The notes under the pieces were generated by a model. The model saw nothing but the letters and a program-made list of their open reading frames with translations, had not been told where the DNA came from and made no database searches. The position numbers and the translations under genes are program-made. Positions 14,358 through 21,038 of a DNA stretch of 21,038 nt are shown piece by piece (the stretch's first letter is position 1; each line of letters opens with the position of its first letter). Source of the stretch: Reclinomonas americana ATCC 50394 (taxonomy: Eukaryota; Jakobida; Jakobea; Jakobida); NCBI GenBank assembly GCA_048213135.1, contig PS015695.1, forward strand, positions 19,197 to 40,234. The letters run 5' to 3'.

Positions 14358-14457
14358 GGCGGGTTTCTCGTCCGGAACTCGTTAGATGATATACAAAATG
14401 TAAAATAATCTCATCAAATGTCGCACATTATGGTTAACGGGCGCAGTTAGGGCGAGC

Positions 14458-14718
14458 TTAGAAGTCGGTTTGCTGGGGTTTTGTAAAAACCACGACGCCC
14501 TCAACGGAAACCCCACTTACAAAGCTCGCCCCGGCTCCCTCCAGGGCTCTGCGGAGACGCATGTTCAAGGCCAATTTTGGCTCAATATCGCCGGCCTCGA
14601 AATCAAAAAGCGTTTTCCGGGACACATCTGCGGTCTCTGAAAGCCAATCTTGCGTGTGCCCCAAAAGAAGCCTCGCGGCCCTGCAAACGAACCCACGGAT
14701 CGGCGCGTCTGCAGGCAT
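14458..14718 (-). CDS. XRE-type helix-turn-helix transcriptional regulator
   Basis: An 86-residue protein with one Cro/C1-type HTH: RAARLLLGHTQDWLSETADVSRKTLFDFEAG runs across residues 13-43 (in parts: RAARLLLGHTQDWLSE and TADVSRKTLFDFEAG), followed by LRRALEGAGASFV, a layout very common in small rhizobial regulators. The frame is open to 15249, but only the HTH part looks like protein. The ATG at 14718 is chosen; GGAG is 14 bases away, so a CTG two codons earlier is possible. It is divergent to the HAD-fusion gene, and I infer that it may regulate that locus and itself. Confidence 0.75.
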   Translation of the reverse strand: MPADAPIRGFVCRAARLLLGHTQDWLSETADVSRKTLFDFEAGDIEPKLALNMRLRRALEGAGASFVSGVSVEGVVVFTKPQQTDF

Positions 14719-15178
14719 AGGCAGGAAGCCCGCTCCAGTCAGGAGAGCAGGGCCGCAATCATTTTTATGGAATAATTTTATGGAGCTTGTATAATAAGAG
14801 CTGTCGCCGAACGGCTTGGCGGGGCTCGGCGATCCATCCTTTTGCATGGGTATTTTCGACGGAGAGCTCATCCGTGCCGCACTCTTCACCCTAGATTTCC
14901 GCGGAACCCCCGTCATCAGACTGCGCCCCGCTGAGCACAGCGAGCGACAATGCGAGATGGGGCATCGGATGATGTCGAGTTCCGTCGTCCGGCAAACATG
15001 ACAAATGCCTCGCTGACGGTCGAGGGCAGCGGGATGATTTCCCCTGCACAATAGTCGCGGCGCGATCGCGCCGATCGATCCGGTTTCAACGAACGCTCGC
15101 GGTAAGCCCCCAAATCCCGGGGTGTCGTTCCGTCTATTTGCCTCTCTGCGACCAGGTTCATCCAAATCGAGGATTGCA
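14719..15178. promoter_or_regulatory. Divergent intergenic region upstream of the HTH and HAD-fusion genes
   Basis: No protein-like frame is convincing in this 460-base gap. A stretch around 14762-14800 is AT-rich. It contains TATAAT at 14790-14795 on the plus strand, with ATGGAA 17 bases upstream, and on the minus strand TATTATA about 70 bases before the HTH start. These are candidate promoters for one or both genes. The plus-strand site would leave a leader of nearly 380 bases. A short minus-strand frame here contains several Cys and His, but I do not think it is a gene. Confidence 0.4.
15058..15073. promoter_or_regulatory. 16-bp perfect palindrome, candidate operator
   Basis: CGGCGCGATCGCGCCG is a perfect palindrome, 105 bases upstream of the HAD-fusion start. 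In the divergent region between two HTH-containing genes such a site is a natural operator candidate. GC-rich palindromes of this kind also occur by chance in this genome type, so the call is tentative. Confidence 0.45.
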
Positions 15179-16300
15179 ATGATCGAAGAGCGAAGCCTCG
15201 AGGAGCGCTCCCGCGTGAGCGCGCCCTGCATCCGTACTTTCCTGAACATCGCGCGCCGATGGGATCTATCTGTGCGAGAGCAATCTCAGCTCCTCGGCTG
15301 CACGGTTGCGCAATTGCGAAAATGGGGGAGGGTTGCACGAGAGCAAAAGCCGCTTGCGCTCGAAACGGATACCTTGATGCGGCTTTCGGTCGTCCTCGGC
15401 GTTTTTGCCGATCTCCGGCGCTTGGTATTTGCGCTCGCAGGCAGTCGCGAGGAACGGCGGTGGCTAATGCGGGCGCGTCAATTCCATCCATTCAATGGAC
15501 GTGCGCCGCTCGAGGTTCTGTCTGGCTCGTTCGAAGACCAGATGGCCGTCAGGCGACATCTGGCCGCGGTCGCCGATGGCGCATCCGAGCGGCCTGAGCT
15601 TGGGCGAGTCGGCACATCAGAGCCGGACAATGAAGCGGATCGCGGGGTGCTTTCCGGATTCATCAAGGCGGTTTGCTTCGATGCCTTCGGCACAGTGGTT
15701 GAGATCGCCGACAAGAGGCGTCCCTATCAAACGCTGCTCCGCCACGAACCTTCTGCAATGCTCGGTGCAATGGTGCTGACTCAACCAATAGGGCTGCGCG
15801 AGCTGGCAAAAGGGATGGCGCGCCCGGCGAGCGAAAAGCTGCTGGCGCGGCTGGAGGCAGATGTCGCGGCGGAATGTGCATCGACGCGTGTCCGACACGG
15901 CATGGAACGGATTTGGACCGACCTGCGTCGTGCGGGATTCAAGATCGCGGTCTGCTCCAATCTCGCGCAGCCCTACGAGAGCGCTTTGCTCGAAAAGCTC
16001 CCCGGACAACCAGACGCGCTGGTGTTGTCGTTTCGCGCGGGGCTGATGAAGCCGCAGCCGCAAATCTACCGATTGGTATGCCGCGAGTTGGGGCTGCAGC
16101 CTTCGGAGGTTCTATTTTGCGGTGACGATCTGGAAGCTGACGTGCTCGGCCCCGGCACCATCGACGCGATCGCTATGCCGATCGACGAGTTCCAGCGCTC
16201 ATATGCGGGGCACGTATCCTTTTTCGCGCCCAGTGAAGTCACCGAGCTGTTCGAGCGAATTGCCGCGGTACGGCGGAGTGAAACCGCCGATCGCAGCTGA
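15179..16300 (+). CDS. MbcA/ParS/Xre-antitoxin-like domain fused to HAD hydrolase
   Basis: A 373-residue protein from ATG 15179 (GAGGA five bases before). Residues 15-132 resemble Xre/MbcA/ParS antitoxins: an HTH-like segment (LSVREQSQLLGCTVAQLRKW, residues 30-49), a middle helix region (LMRLSVVLGVFADLRRLVF), and the C-terminal toxin-binding domain pattern NGRAPLEVLSGSFEDQMAVRRHL (in parts: NGRAPLEVLSG, DQMAVRRHL). Residues 160-365 are a HAD phosphatase/dehalogenase: nucleophile D168 in FDAFGT, S260 in VCSN, K291 in MKPQPQIY, and D316/D317/D321 in GDDLEAD. Antitoxins of this type normally pair with RES-domain toxins; none is seen here. The HAD part carries all four motifs and should be active on a phosphorylated or halogenated small molecule; the substrate is unknown. 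Confidence 0.85.
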   Translation: MIEERSLEERSRVSAPCIRTFLNIARRWDLSVREQSQLLGCTVAQLRKWGRVAREQKPLALETDTLMRLSVVLGVFADLRRLVFALAGSREERRWLMRARQFHPFNGRAPLEVLSGSFEDQMAVRRHLAAVADGASERPELGRVGTSEPDNEADRGVLSGFIKAVCFDAFGTVVEIADKRRPYQTLLRHEPSAMLGAMVLTQPIGLRELAKGMARPASEKLLARLEADVAAECASTRVRHGMERIWTDLRRAGFKIAVCSNLAQPYESALLEKLPGQPDALVLSFRAGLMKPQPQIYRLVCRELGLQPSEVLFCGDDLEADVLGPGTIDAIAMPIDEFQRSYAGHVSFFAPSEVTELFERIAAVRRSETADRS

Positions 16301-16337
16301 GGCATTTCCAGTAGCGCTTACCAATCCGTTCGGATCG

Positions 16338-16358
16338 TCGGATTCCAGTGGAATCCGA
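16338..16358. promoter_or_regulatory. 21-bp perfect inverted repeat upstream of the FtsH-like gene
   Basis: Arms TCGGATTCCA (16338-16347) and TGGAATCCGA (16349-16358) are perfectly complementary around one central G. It lies 38 bases after the HAD-fusion stop and about 100 bases before the next start. No T run follows, so a terminator is unlikely; a dimeric-regulator operator or mRNA hairpin is more likely. Confidence 0.6.
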
Positions 16359-16460
16359 GTTCATCCGCTCGCGCCACGGTTCTGCCCGTCCTGGTGGATT
16401 CCGCCTCTCGCCTTCGTTCAAGCCGATCATTTGCGGGTGCACCCGCCAGAGGAGATCTTC

Positions 16461-18590
16461 ATGTCTCAAGAGAACTCCACACCTGCTTCAGGCGCTGCCG
16501 CTCCGATCGGTCCGCGCGATCTTTTGGCGCGCGCTTTTCTAGAGATCTTGGCTCGTGACGAAGGGGCCAGGCTGACGCCCATGCTGCGCAACTCCAGCAT
16601 GGATGACGACGTCGAAAATTTACTCGATGAGCTCAATCGCTCAACCACAAGCGTTGGGGAGGTTGTGCTCCGCCCCGACGTTGCTGCCGCTGCGATCCTG
16701 ACGGCCCGGGCGATCGAGGCTGAGCCCGGATTGGCCCGGCGACTGCGCCGCGGAGCGCCAGTCGTAATCTTCGCAACCCACACGTCGGACCTGGTCGAAA
16801 GGGTCAAAGATATATTTGTCCGCTGCGTGCTGCCCGCACACGCTCAGGTTTTGGAAGCAGAAAACCCACTCAAACGGGCAACGCATCACGATGCGACGGC
16901 TTTGCTCGTAGCACGAGATGGCACGGATAGCGATCATCGGCCTGAAAAAGGCAACCGCAGCGTCGCATCGGCCCTCCATCGGCGGATGACAATCGTTGGC
17001 ATTGCTCCGGATCCGGTCCGTCATCTGCCATCGACTCTTCTTCAATCAGTCGAACACGCTTTATCCTTGCCGGCACTGGATGAAACTGCGGTTGCGCTGG
17101 TCATTGAGGTCGTGACCGGCAAGGCGCCCACTCAAGCCATTAGCGATGAGATCATTCGTTTGCTCGATCTGGATGACCTGTTGCTGGCCATCCGTTCGCA
17201 TCGCACAGCCGATCAATGCGTCGTCGCTCTGGACGAAATGGTTCGTAGGAAGACAGATTTTCTCGGCTCGGGCCCCTCGCTTGAGGATCTCGACGGCTAC
17301 GGCGCCGCCAAGACCTGGGGGCTCGAACTTGCGGAGGATATGGCCGATTTCAAAGCCGGTCGGCTTAGTTGGGATGAGCTGACCAACAAGGGTCTGTTGC
17401 TGTCGGGCCCCCCAGGTGTCGGCAAAACCCAGTTCGCGCGAGCCTTGGCGAAGTCAGCTCGTGTCCCACTCGTCTCGACGTCAGTCGCCCAATGGAATTC
17501 CGAAACCTATCTATCGAACACATTGCAGGCGATCCGGGACGCTTTTTCGCAAGCCAAGCGCCAGGCGCCCTGCATTCTCTTCATCGATGAGATCGACGGA
17601 ATCTCAGATCGGTCCCAATTGCGGGGCGATTTCGCCGAGTACTGGACCCAGATCGTCAATCTCCTGCTTGAGCAGCTGGCAAGCGTCGATGATCGGCCCG
17701 GCGTCGTCGTTGTCTCCGCGACGAACCATCCCGACAAGATCGACGCTGCAATCAAGCGGGCAGGGCGCCTGGATAGGGAAATCGTCATCGATAAGCCCGA
17801 TCCCACGACGCTCGCGCGGATTTTCAGGCATCACCTTGGCGAGGAGCTTTTGGTCGGCGTTGATCTGATGCCGCTCGCGCTCGCGGCGCGCGGCGCGACT
17901 GGCGCTGATGTTGAGGCCTTTGTCCGCCGGGCGAAGGGAGCTGCTCGGCGGGCAAAACGTCCACTTGCGCTCGACGACGTGCTTGCCGAAATTCGCGCCG
18001 GCCGCACTGGCCTTCCCGCGCAACATCGCCGCCGGATTGCAATCCACGAGGCTGGGCACGCCATCGTCAGTCACGAGCTGCAGACCGGAGCGCCGGTGGG
18101 GCTTTCGTTGCACGATGAAGGCGGCTCATTCGATCTGGCAGCCGACTTGTCGGGCGCAAGTACGCTTGAACGCTGCCAAGCCGAAATTGCGGTTCTGCTC
18201 GCCGGCCGGGTCGCCGAGCATCTGCTTTTGGGCGACGTCAGTATTGGCTCAGGCCTTGCCCCGGCTTCCGACCTCTGTCGAGCGACCAACATTGCGTGCG
18301 CGATCGAGGGGCGCTGCGGAATCGGTCAATTCGGAAGTGTATATATCGAGAATGCAACGGACTTTGCGAATATTCCTGGCCTGCTGACCGCGGTTCAAGG
18401 TCAGCTCAATCGAGCCGAGGCCAAAGCAACGGAGATCATGTCTCGTCGCGAAACAGCCCTGCGCGCTCTTTCAGATGCTCTTGCCGAGACCGGCTACCTA
18501 TCGGCCGAACAAATCGAGCAGATTATTTCCGACCACGAAGTGCAAGTCGCCGGCCCAACTGACGAAAAGGCCCAACGAGGGCCCGAATAG
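16461..18590 (+). CDS. Soluble FtsH-like AAA+ zinc metalloprotease
   Basis: A 709-residue protein from ATG 16461, with AGAGGAG seven bases before; the frame is open 113 codons further upstream, but that part is antisense-like and has no good start. Residues about 300-470 are an AAA+ module: Walker A GPPGVGKT near 315, Walker B ILFIDEID near 373, sensor 1 VVVSATN, and second-region RAGRLDRE near 433. Residues about 515-690 are a peptidase M41 domain with the zinc motif HEAGH near 528 and the third ligand Asp in APASDLCRAT near 601. Normal FtsH has two N-terminal membrane helices; here there are none. Instead residues 1-290 contain what looks like a degenerate AAA module (APVVIFAT, TIVGIAPDPVRHLPSTLL). 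It probably unfolds and degrades specific cytoplasmic substrates. Confidence 0.92.
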   Translation: MSQENSTPASGAAAPIGPRDLLARAFLEILARDEGARLTPMLRNSSMDDDVENLLDELNRSTTSVGEVVLRPDVAAAAILTARAIEAEPGLARRLRRGAPVVIFATHTSDLVERVKDIFVRCVLPAHAQVLEAENPLKRATHHDATALLVARDGTDSDHRPEKGNRSVASALHRRMTIVGIAPDPVRHLPSTLLQSVEHALSLPALDETAVALVIEVVTGKAPTQAISDEIIRLLDLDDLLLAIRSHRTADQCVVALDEMVRRKTDFLGSGPSLEDLDGYGAAKTWGLELAEDMADFKAGRLSWDELTNKGLLLSGPPGVGKTQFARALAKSARVPLVSTSVAQWNSETYLSNTLQAIRDAFSQAKRQAPCILFIDEIDGISDRSQLRGDFAEYWTQIVNLLLEQLASVDDRPGVVVVSATNHPDKIDAAIKRAGRLDREIVIDKPDPTTLARIFRHHLGEELLVGVDLMPLALAARGATGADVEAFVRRAKGAARRAKRPLALDDVLAEIRAGRTGLPAQHRRRIAIHEAGHAIVSHELQTGAPVGLSLHDEGGSFDLAADLSGASTLERCQAEIAVLLAGRVAEHLLLGDVSIGSGLAPASDLCRATNIACAIEGRCGIGQFGSVYIENATDFANIPGLLTAVQGQLNRAEAKATEIMSRRETALRALSDALAETGYLSAEQIEQIISDHEVQVAGPTDEKAQRGPE

Positions 18591-18662
18591 GGATGGGCAT
18601 GTAGGTCCGACGATTCCGGGCCAACCCAACAAGAGAGCATCGATTCCGCAATAGTCGGATAT

Positions 18663-18695
18663 CGCGCTCAGCGCGGCGGAATTCGATTCATCGAA
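18663..18695. promoter_or_regulatory. Two adjacent inverted repeats before the phosphoesterase gene
   Basis: CGCGCT-C-AGCGCG (18663-18675) and TTCGAT-TC-ATCGAA (18682-18695) are both perfect and lie within 50 bases of the phosphoesterase start, just before its ribosome site. A wider imperfect pair, TCGATTCCGC near 18639 and GCGGAATTCGA near 18676, spans them. They could be operators or an RNA fold between the two genes. Confidence 0.45.
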
Positions 18696-18711
18696 ACAAT
18701 CTGGAGGAACA

Positions 18712-19506
18712 ATGCGACTGCTCGTCATGTCCGATCTGCATCTAGAATTTGGACCGTTCGAGTTCCCGTCACCAATGCCGGATTTCGACGTGGCGGTTTT
18801 CGCCGGCGATATCGGACAACCGATTTCCGCAGCAGTTAAATGGTTGGCTCAGCAGCGAGGTGAGGGCGGCTCACTTCGCGAACGTCCGATTATTTACGTC
18901 CCAGGCAACCACGAGTTCTACCGGTCAGAGTTCAAAGCCAATCTGGCCGAGGGTAGCGCGGCTGCGGAACTCGCCGGCATCGAGCTCCTACTTCGCCGAG
19001 CGGTCGTGGTCGGGGGCGTACGCTTCCTCGGGGCCATCCTTTGGACCGATTACCGGATCCTGGGAACGCCGAAGCCTTCGATGGTTCATGCGGGCCAGAA
19101 TCTAAACGACCATCGTCTGATCCGATACCGTCAGGAGGACGGACACTATAGTCGGTTCATGCCCTGGCACGCAGCGGCGGAGCACAGACTTGATGTCGCC
19201 TTCATCCGGCAAGAACTCACGACGCCGTTCGCCGGGCCAACCGTCGTAGTTACCCACCACGCGCCGCATCCGAATTCGATTCAGCCAAGGCACCAAGGCA
19301 GCCCTTTGACACCGGCATTCGCTTCTGATCTCGGGCATCTCATACAAGATTTTCAGCCTGAGCTCTGGATCCATGGACACGATCACGGTTTGCATGATTA
19401 TCGGATCGGGAAGACTCGCATTTTTGCGAACCAGGCCGGTTATCCAAATCTGCACGGCGATCGAGAGAATCGATGGTTCGACCCTCTTTGCGTCGTAGAG
19501 GTCTGA
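18712..19506 (+). CDS. Calcineurin-like metallophosphoesterase
   Basis: A 264-residue cytoplasmic protein with GGAGGA five bases before its ATG. All metal-site motifs are present: D8 and H10 in MSDLHLE, D33 in FAGDIG, N66-H67-E68 in PGNHEF, H182/H183 in VTHHAP, and H221, H223 and H225 in IHGHDH. No signal peptide. The superfamily hydrolyses phosphomono- or diesters, including cyclic nucleotides and nucleic acids; the real substrate cannot be read from the sequence. It follows the FtsH-like gene by 121 bases on the same strand, so the two probably belong to one locus. Confidence 0.93.
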   Translation: MRLLVMSDLHLEFGPFEFPSPMPDFDVAVFAGDIGQPISAAVKWLAQQRGEGGSLRERPIIYVPGNHEFYRSEFKANLAEGSAAAELAGIELLLRRAVVVGGVRFLGAILWTDYRILGTPKPSMVHAGQNLNDHRLIRYRQEDGHYSRFMPWHAAAEHRLDVAFIRQELTTPFAGPTVVVTHHAPHPNSIQPRHQGSPLTPAFASDLGHLIQDFQPELWIHGHDHGLHDYRIGKTRIFANQAGYPNLHGDRENRWFDPLCVVEV

Positions 19507-19579
19507 TCACTCGATGACCAACCCATTTCACAGGGGATCCGTGAAGCCAGATCAGCTGCTCTCTACAAGCCCATCAATA

Positions 19580-19593
19580 GGCCCTCGAGGGCC
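19580..19593. repeat. 14-bp perfect palindrome in the convergent gap
   Basis: GGCCCTCGAGGGCC sits between the phosphoesterase stop and the convergent pRiA4b ORF-3 gene. It could act as a 3' hairpin for either side, but no T run follows. The rest of this 166-base gap shows nothing. Confidence 0.4.
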
Positions 19594-19672
19594 AGCGGGC
19601 GTGCAGGTCATCGATCACGAAGGCGTGGTCATGAGTATCCCTCCGGTTAGGCCACGGGTGCGTCCGGCCTGA

Positions 19673-20289
19673 TCAGTTGACCTGGCCTCGGCTTTTGGCG
19701 AACGCGGCCTTGCCGATGGCTCGACGCCTGGCGAGCTTGGCGATGCGGGCCTGGACGCCGGCGTCATCGAGGTGCTCCGGATCGAAGGGGCGGCCGTGCC
19801 AGCGCATGAGTTCGTCATGTTGCTCGTGTTCGGGATCGGCCATGGCGTCGAGGAAGAGTTCGAAGCCCGGGATTCCGCCGACATCCTCCGGTGGGCCGCG
19901 CCGGGCGCCGTCGATGTATCGGGGATAGTCGGCGCCGGGATCGGCGCTGAAGACTGTCTCGACAGTGACGGTGTGCCGCCATTCGTCGCCGAAGTCGTAG
20001 GTGTAGGAGAGTTGGGTGACACCGCGATCGACGAGCGCGCCGAGCTTGGCCGTCCGGGCAGAGAAGGTGCTGTCGCGCAGGCTGTCCCACTTTGGATCGG
20101 GGATGGCGAAGCGCTTCCCATCGGCACGGAACTCGAAGAGATGATAGTCCTCGAACGGCATTGTTGCCTGGATGACGTCGTGCAGAGCCTTGAGCGAAGC
20201 GGTCAGCGGCACCTCGACGCGCCGCCAGATGACGGGGCGCCGGTCGTCGAGCTCGATTTAAGGCGTGCGATGCGATCGACATGGCTCAT
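19673..20289 (-). pseudogene. Plasmid pRiA4b ORF-3 family protein, frameshifted near the start
   Basis: The main frame gives a family protein: ALHDVIQATMPFEDYHLFEF (near its start), YDFGDEWRHTV, PPEDVGGIPGFE and FDPEHLDD are its hallmarks. The conserved lead-in ELDDRRPVIWRRVEV is also in this frame, but a TAA stop lies one codon before it. A good N-terminus (MSHVDRIARLK from ATG 20289) is in another frame, and the two would join if one A were present at a run of three A near 20256. The gene is thus broken by a one-base deletion (or read error). A short product from GTG at 20212 is still possible. The family is common on rhizobial plasmids and mobile regions; its function is unknown. Confidence 0.8.
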
Positions 20290-20368
20290 GCTGCCAAACC
20301 AGATGAGCCTCTGGGCAAAATCATCCATCAATGCCAAGATGCTGATTGAAGAGTGCCTTCGACACTGA

Positions 20369-20863
20369 TCACTTCGCTCGCTGCAGACGCGCCGCGATTG
20401 CGTTCATTTGCTCAATTTCTTGCCGCTGACCTTGCGAGATTTCCAGACAAAGCTTGATGAGTTCGGGATCCTGGAGTTTGGCCGCGCGGCACATCAGAAT
20501 AGCACCGGAATGGTGAGGCACCATCGACTGGATGAATTGGCGGTCGCCGACTAGCGCCTGGCTGCGCGTGGCCCAGAATGAGCCGAGAGTCACCACTGCG
20601 AACAAGACATAAAGTACAATGTTCGTGCGCGCGTCCTGATACATCCCCGCCATCGTCGCGAGCATCAGTATACCCATTGGAGCCCACATGGTAAGCGCCA
20701 TGTACAGCATGTTGGCATTGTTGCGATAGTCCCGCCACCCATCGATCATCGTGTACATCACGAGGTACATCACGACGAGACTCAACAGTAAATTGAGGCC
20801 GAGCATCCAGTATGCGCCTCTTCCAGAGTGGGTCTGTCCTTGATGAGGCTCTGTCTTATTCAT
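20369..20863 (-). CDS. Membrane-anchored DUF305 protein
   Basis: A 164-residue protein with AAGGAAG before its ATG. Three membrane helices can be seen at about 18-38, 54-72 and 81-98. Then comes the DUF305 signature with D107 and FIQSMVPHHSGAILM (H117, H118), and a C-terminal helix (IEQMNAIAARLQ). The N-terminus has His and the membrane part is Met-rich. DUF305 proteins are often found beside copper or other metal-resistance genes, which would fit metal binding by the His/Met residues; that role is inference. The start codon overlaps the end of the partial frame upstream. Confidence 0.88.
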   Translation of the reverse strand: MNKTEPHQGQTHSGRGAYWMLGLNLLLSLVVMYLVMYTMIDGWRDYRNNANMLYMALTMWAPMGILMLATMAGMYQDARTNIVLYVLFAVVTLGSFWATRSQALVGDRQFIQSMVPHHSGAILMCRAAKLQDPELIKLCLEISQGQRQEIEQMNAIAARLQRAK

Positions 20864-21038
20864 GGGCCGCTTCCTTTTGTTCGGTCAATTTGGTGACACC
20901 GTGACCGGGGTGCAGCAGGATAACGCGCTGAAAAGACGATTGTTTCGTCGATCCGGCGGCCCCACACCACTCTGGCGTGTTCCGCGACCAATTCCGGATG
21001 GGCTTGGCTTTAAAATCCACGAAGACCCGGCCCGCCGG
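20856..21038 (-). CDS. Possible gene end upstream of the DUF305 gene (partial)
   Basis: A minus-strand frame is open from the right edge of the window to a TAA at 20856-20858, which overlaps the start of the DUF305 gene by eight bases. The 60 visible residues have protein-like character (RVFVDFKAKPIRNW, FQRVILLHPGHGVTKL), with an acidic end. The overlap suggests coupling. I do not recognise a family. Sequence outside the window is needed to tell whether it is a real gene. Confidence 0.4.
   Translation of the reverse strand, partial: PAGRVFVDFKAKPIRNWSRNTPEWCGAAGSTKQSSFQRVILLHPGHGVTKLTEQKEAAHE

Noticed and set aside
14719-15249. N-terminal extension of the HTH gene with a Cys/His-rich stretch resembling a zinc finger
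   Set aside because: The spacing of Cys and His fits no family and the rest is low-quality sequence; the HTH gene is best started at 14718.
16122-16460. Upstream extension of the FtsH-like frame overlapping the HAD-fusion end
   Set aside because: Low-complexity Ser/Pro/Arg sequence and a much better start with AGAGGAG at 16461.

Overview
The window looks like an accessory region of an alphaproteobacterial chromosome or large plasmid, most likely Hyphomicrobiales (rhizobia and relatives). The reasons are GC-rich coding sequence, a Ros/MucR-type regulator, a plasmid pRiA4b ORF-3 family gene, and frequent four-base stop/start overlaps. No tRNA, rRNA or CRISPR array was seen.

Bases 1-6382 mostly run on the plus strand. 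They hold the end of a YhaN-like SMC/ABC-type ATPase, a cold-shock protein and a small gene on the minus strand, a MucR-like regulator whose zinc-binding site has decayed, and a tightly packed cluster: DEDDh exonuclease, small ORF, UvrD/Rep-type helicase and three more small ORFs. This resembles a DNA-processing module carried on a mobile element.

Bases 6431-12766 on the minus strand are a Tn7-like/Tn5053-like transposition core in the order tnsA, a TnsB N-terminal-domain paralogue, the TnsB N-terminal domain, the DDE catalytic part of TnsB/TniA, tniB (TnsC-like) and tniQ. The transposase is spread over separate reading frames: its DNA-binding N-terminus is present twice in tandem, and the catalytic part lies in a third frame without an ATG. 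The TnsA nuclease has Ala where the family has Gln/Glu in the QxK/ExK motif. TniQ carries what look like five tandem excisionase-like winged-helix modules. I found no terminal inverted repeats and no resolvase, so the element's borders are unknown. By analogy with Tn7 the genes beyond tniQ (1-6382) could be cargo.

Bases 12767-14457 are poor in genes: one small gene next to a clear hairpin terminator, then about 1.2 kb of AT-richer, palindrome-containing sequence with one doubtful ORF.

Bases 14458-19506 are the most interesting part. A small HTH regulator is divergent to three plus-strand genes: a fusion of an MbcA/ParS/Xre-antitoxin-like domain to a HAD phosphatase domain, a soluble FtsH-like AAA+ zinc protease with an apparently degenerate first AAA module, and a calcineurin-like metallophosphoesterase. 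Each gap between them contains perfect inverted repeats that could be operators. I infer a regulated three-protein system (a stress, toxin-antitoxin-like or defence module); I do not know it as a described system.

Bases 19507-21038 on the minus strand contain a pRiA4b ORF-3 family gene broken by a one-base deletion near its start, a membrane-anchored DUF305 protein, and the 3' end of a possible further gene.
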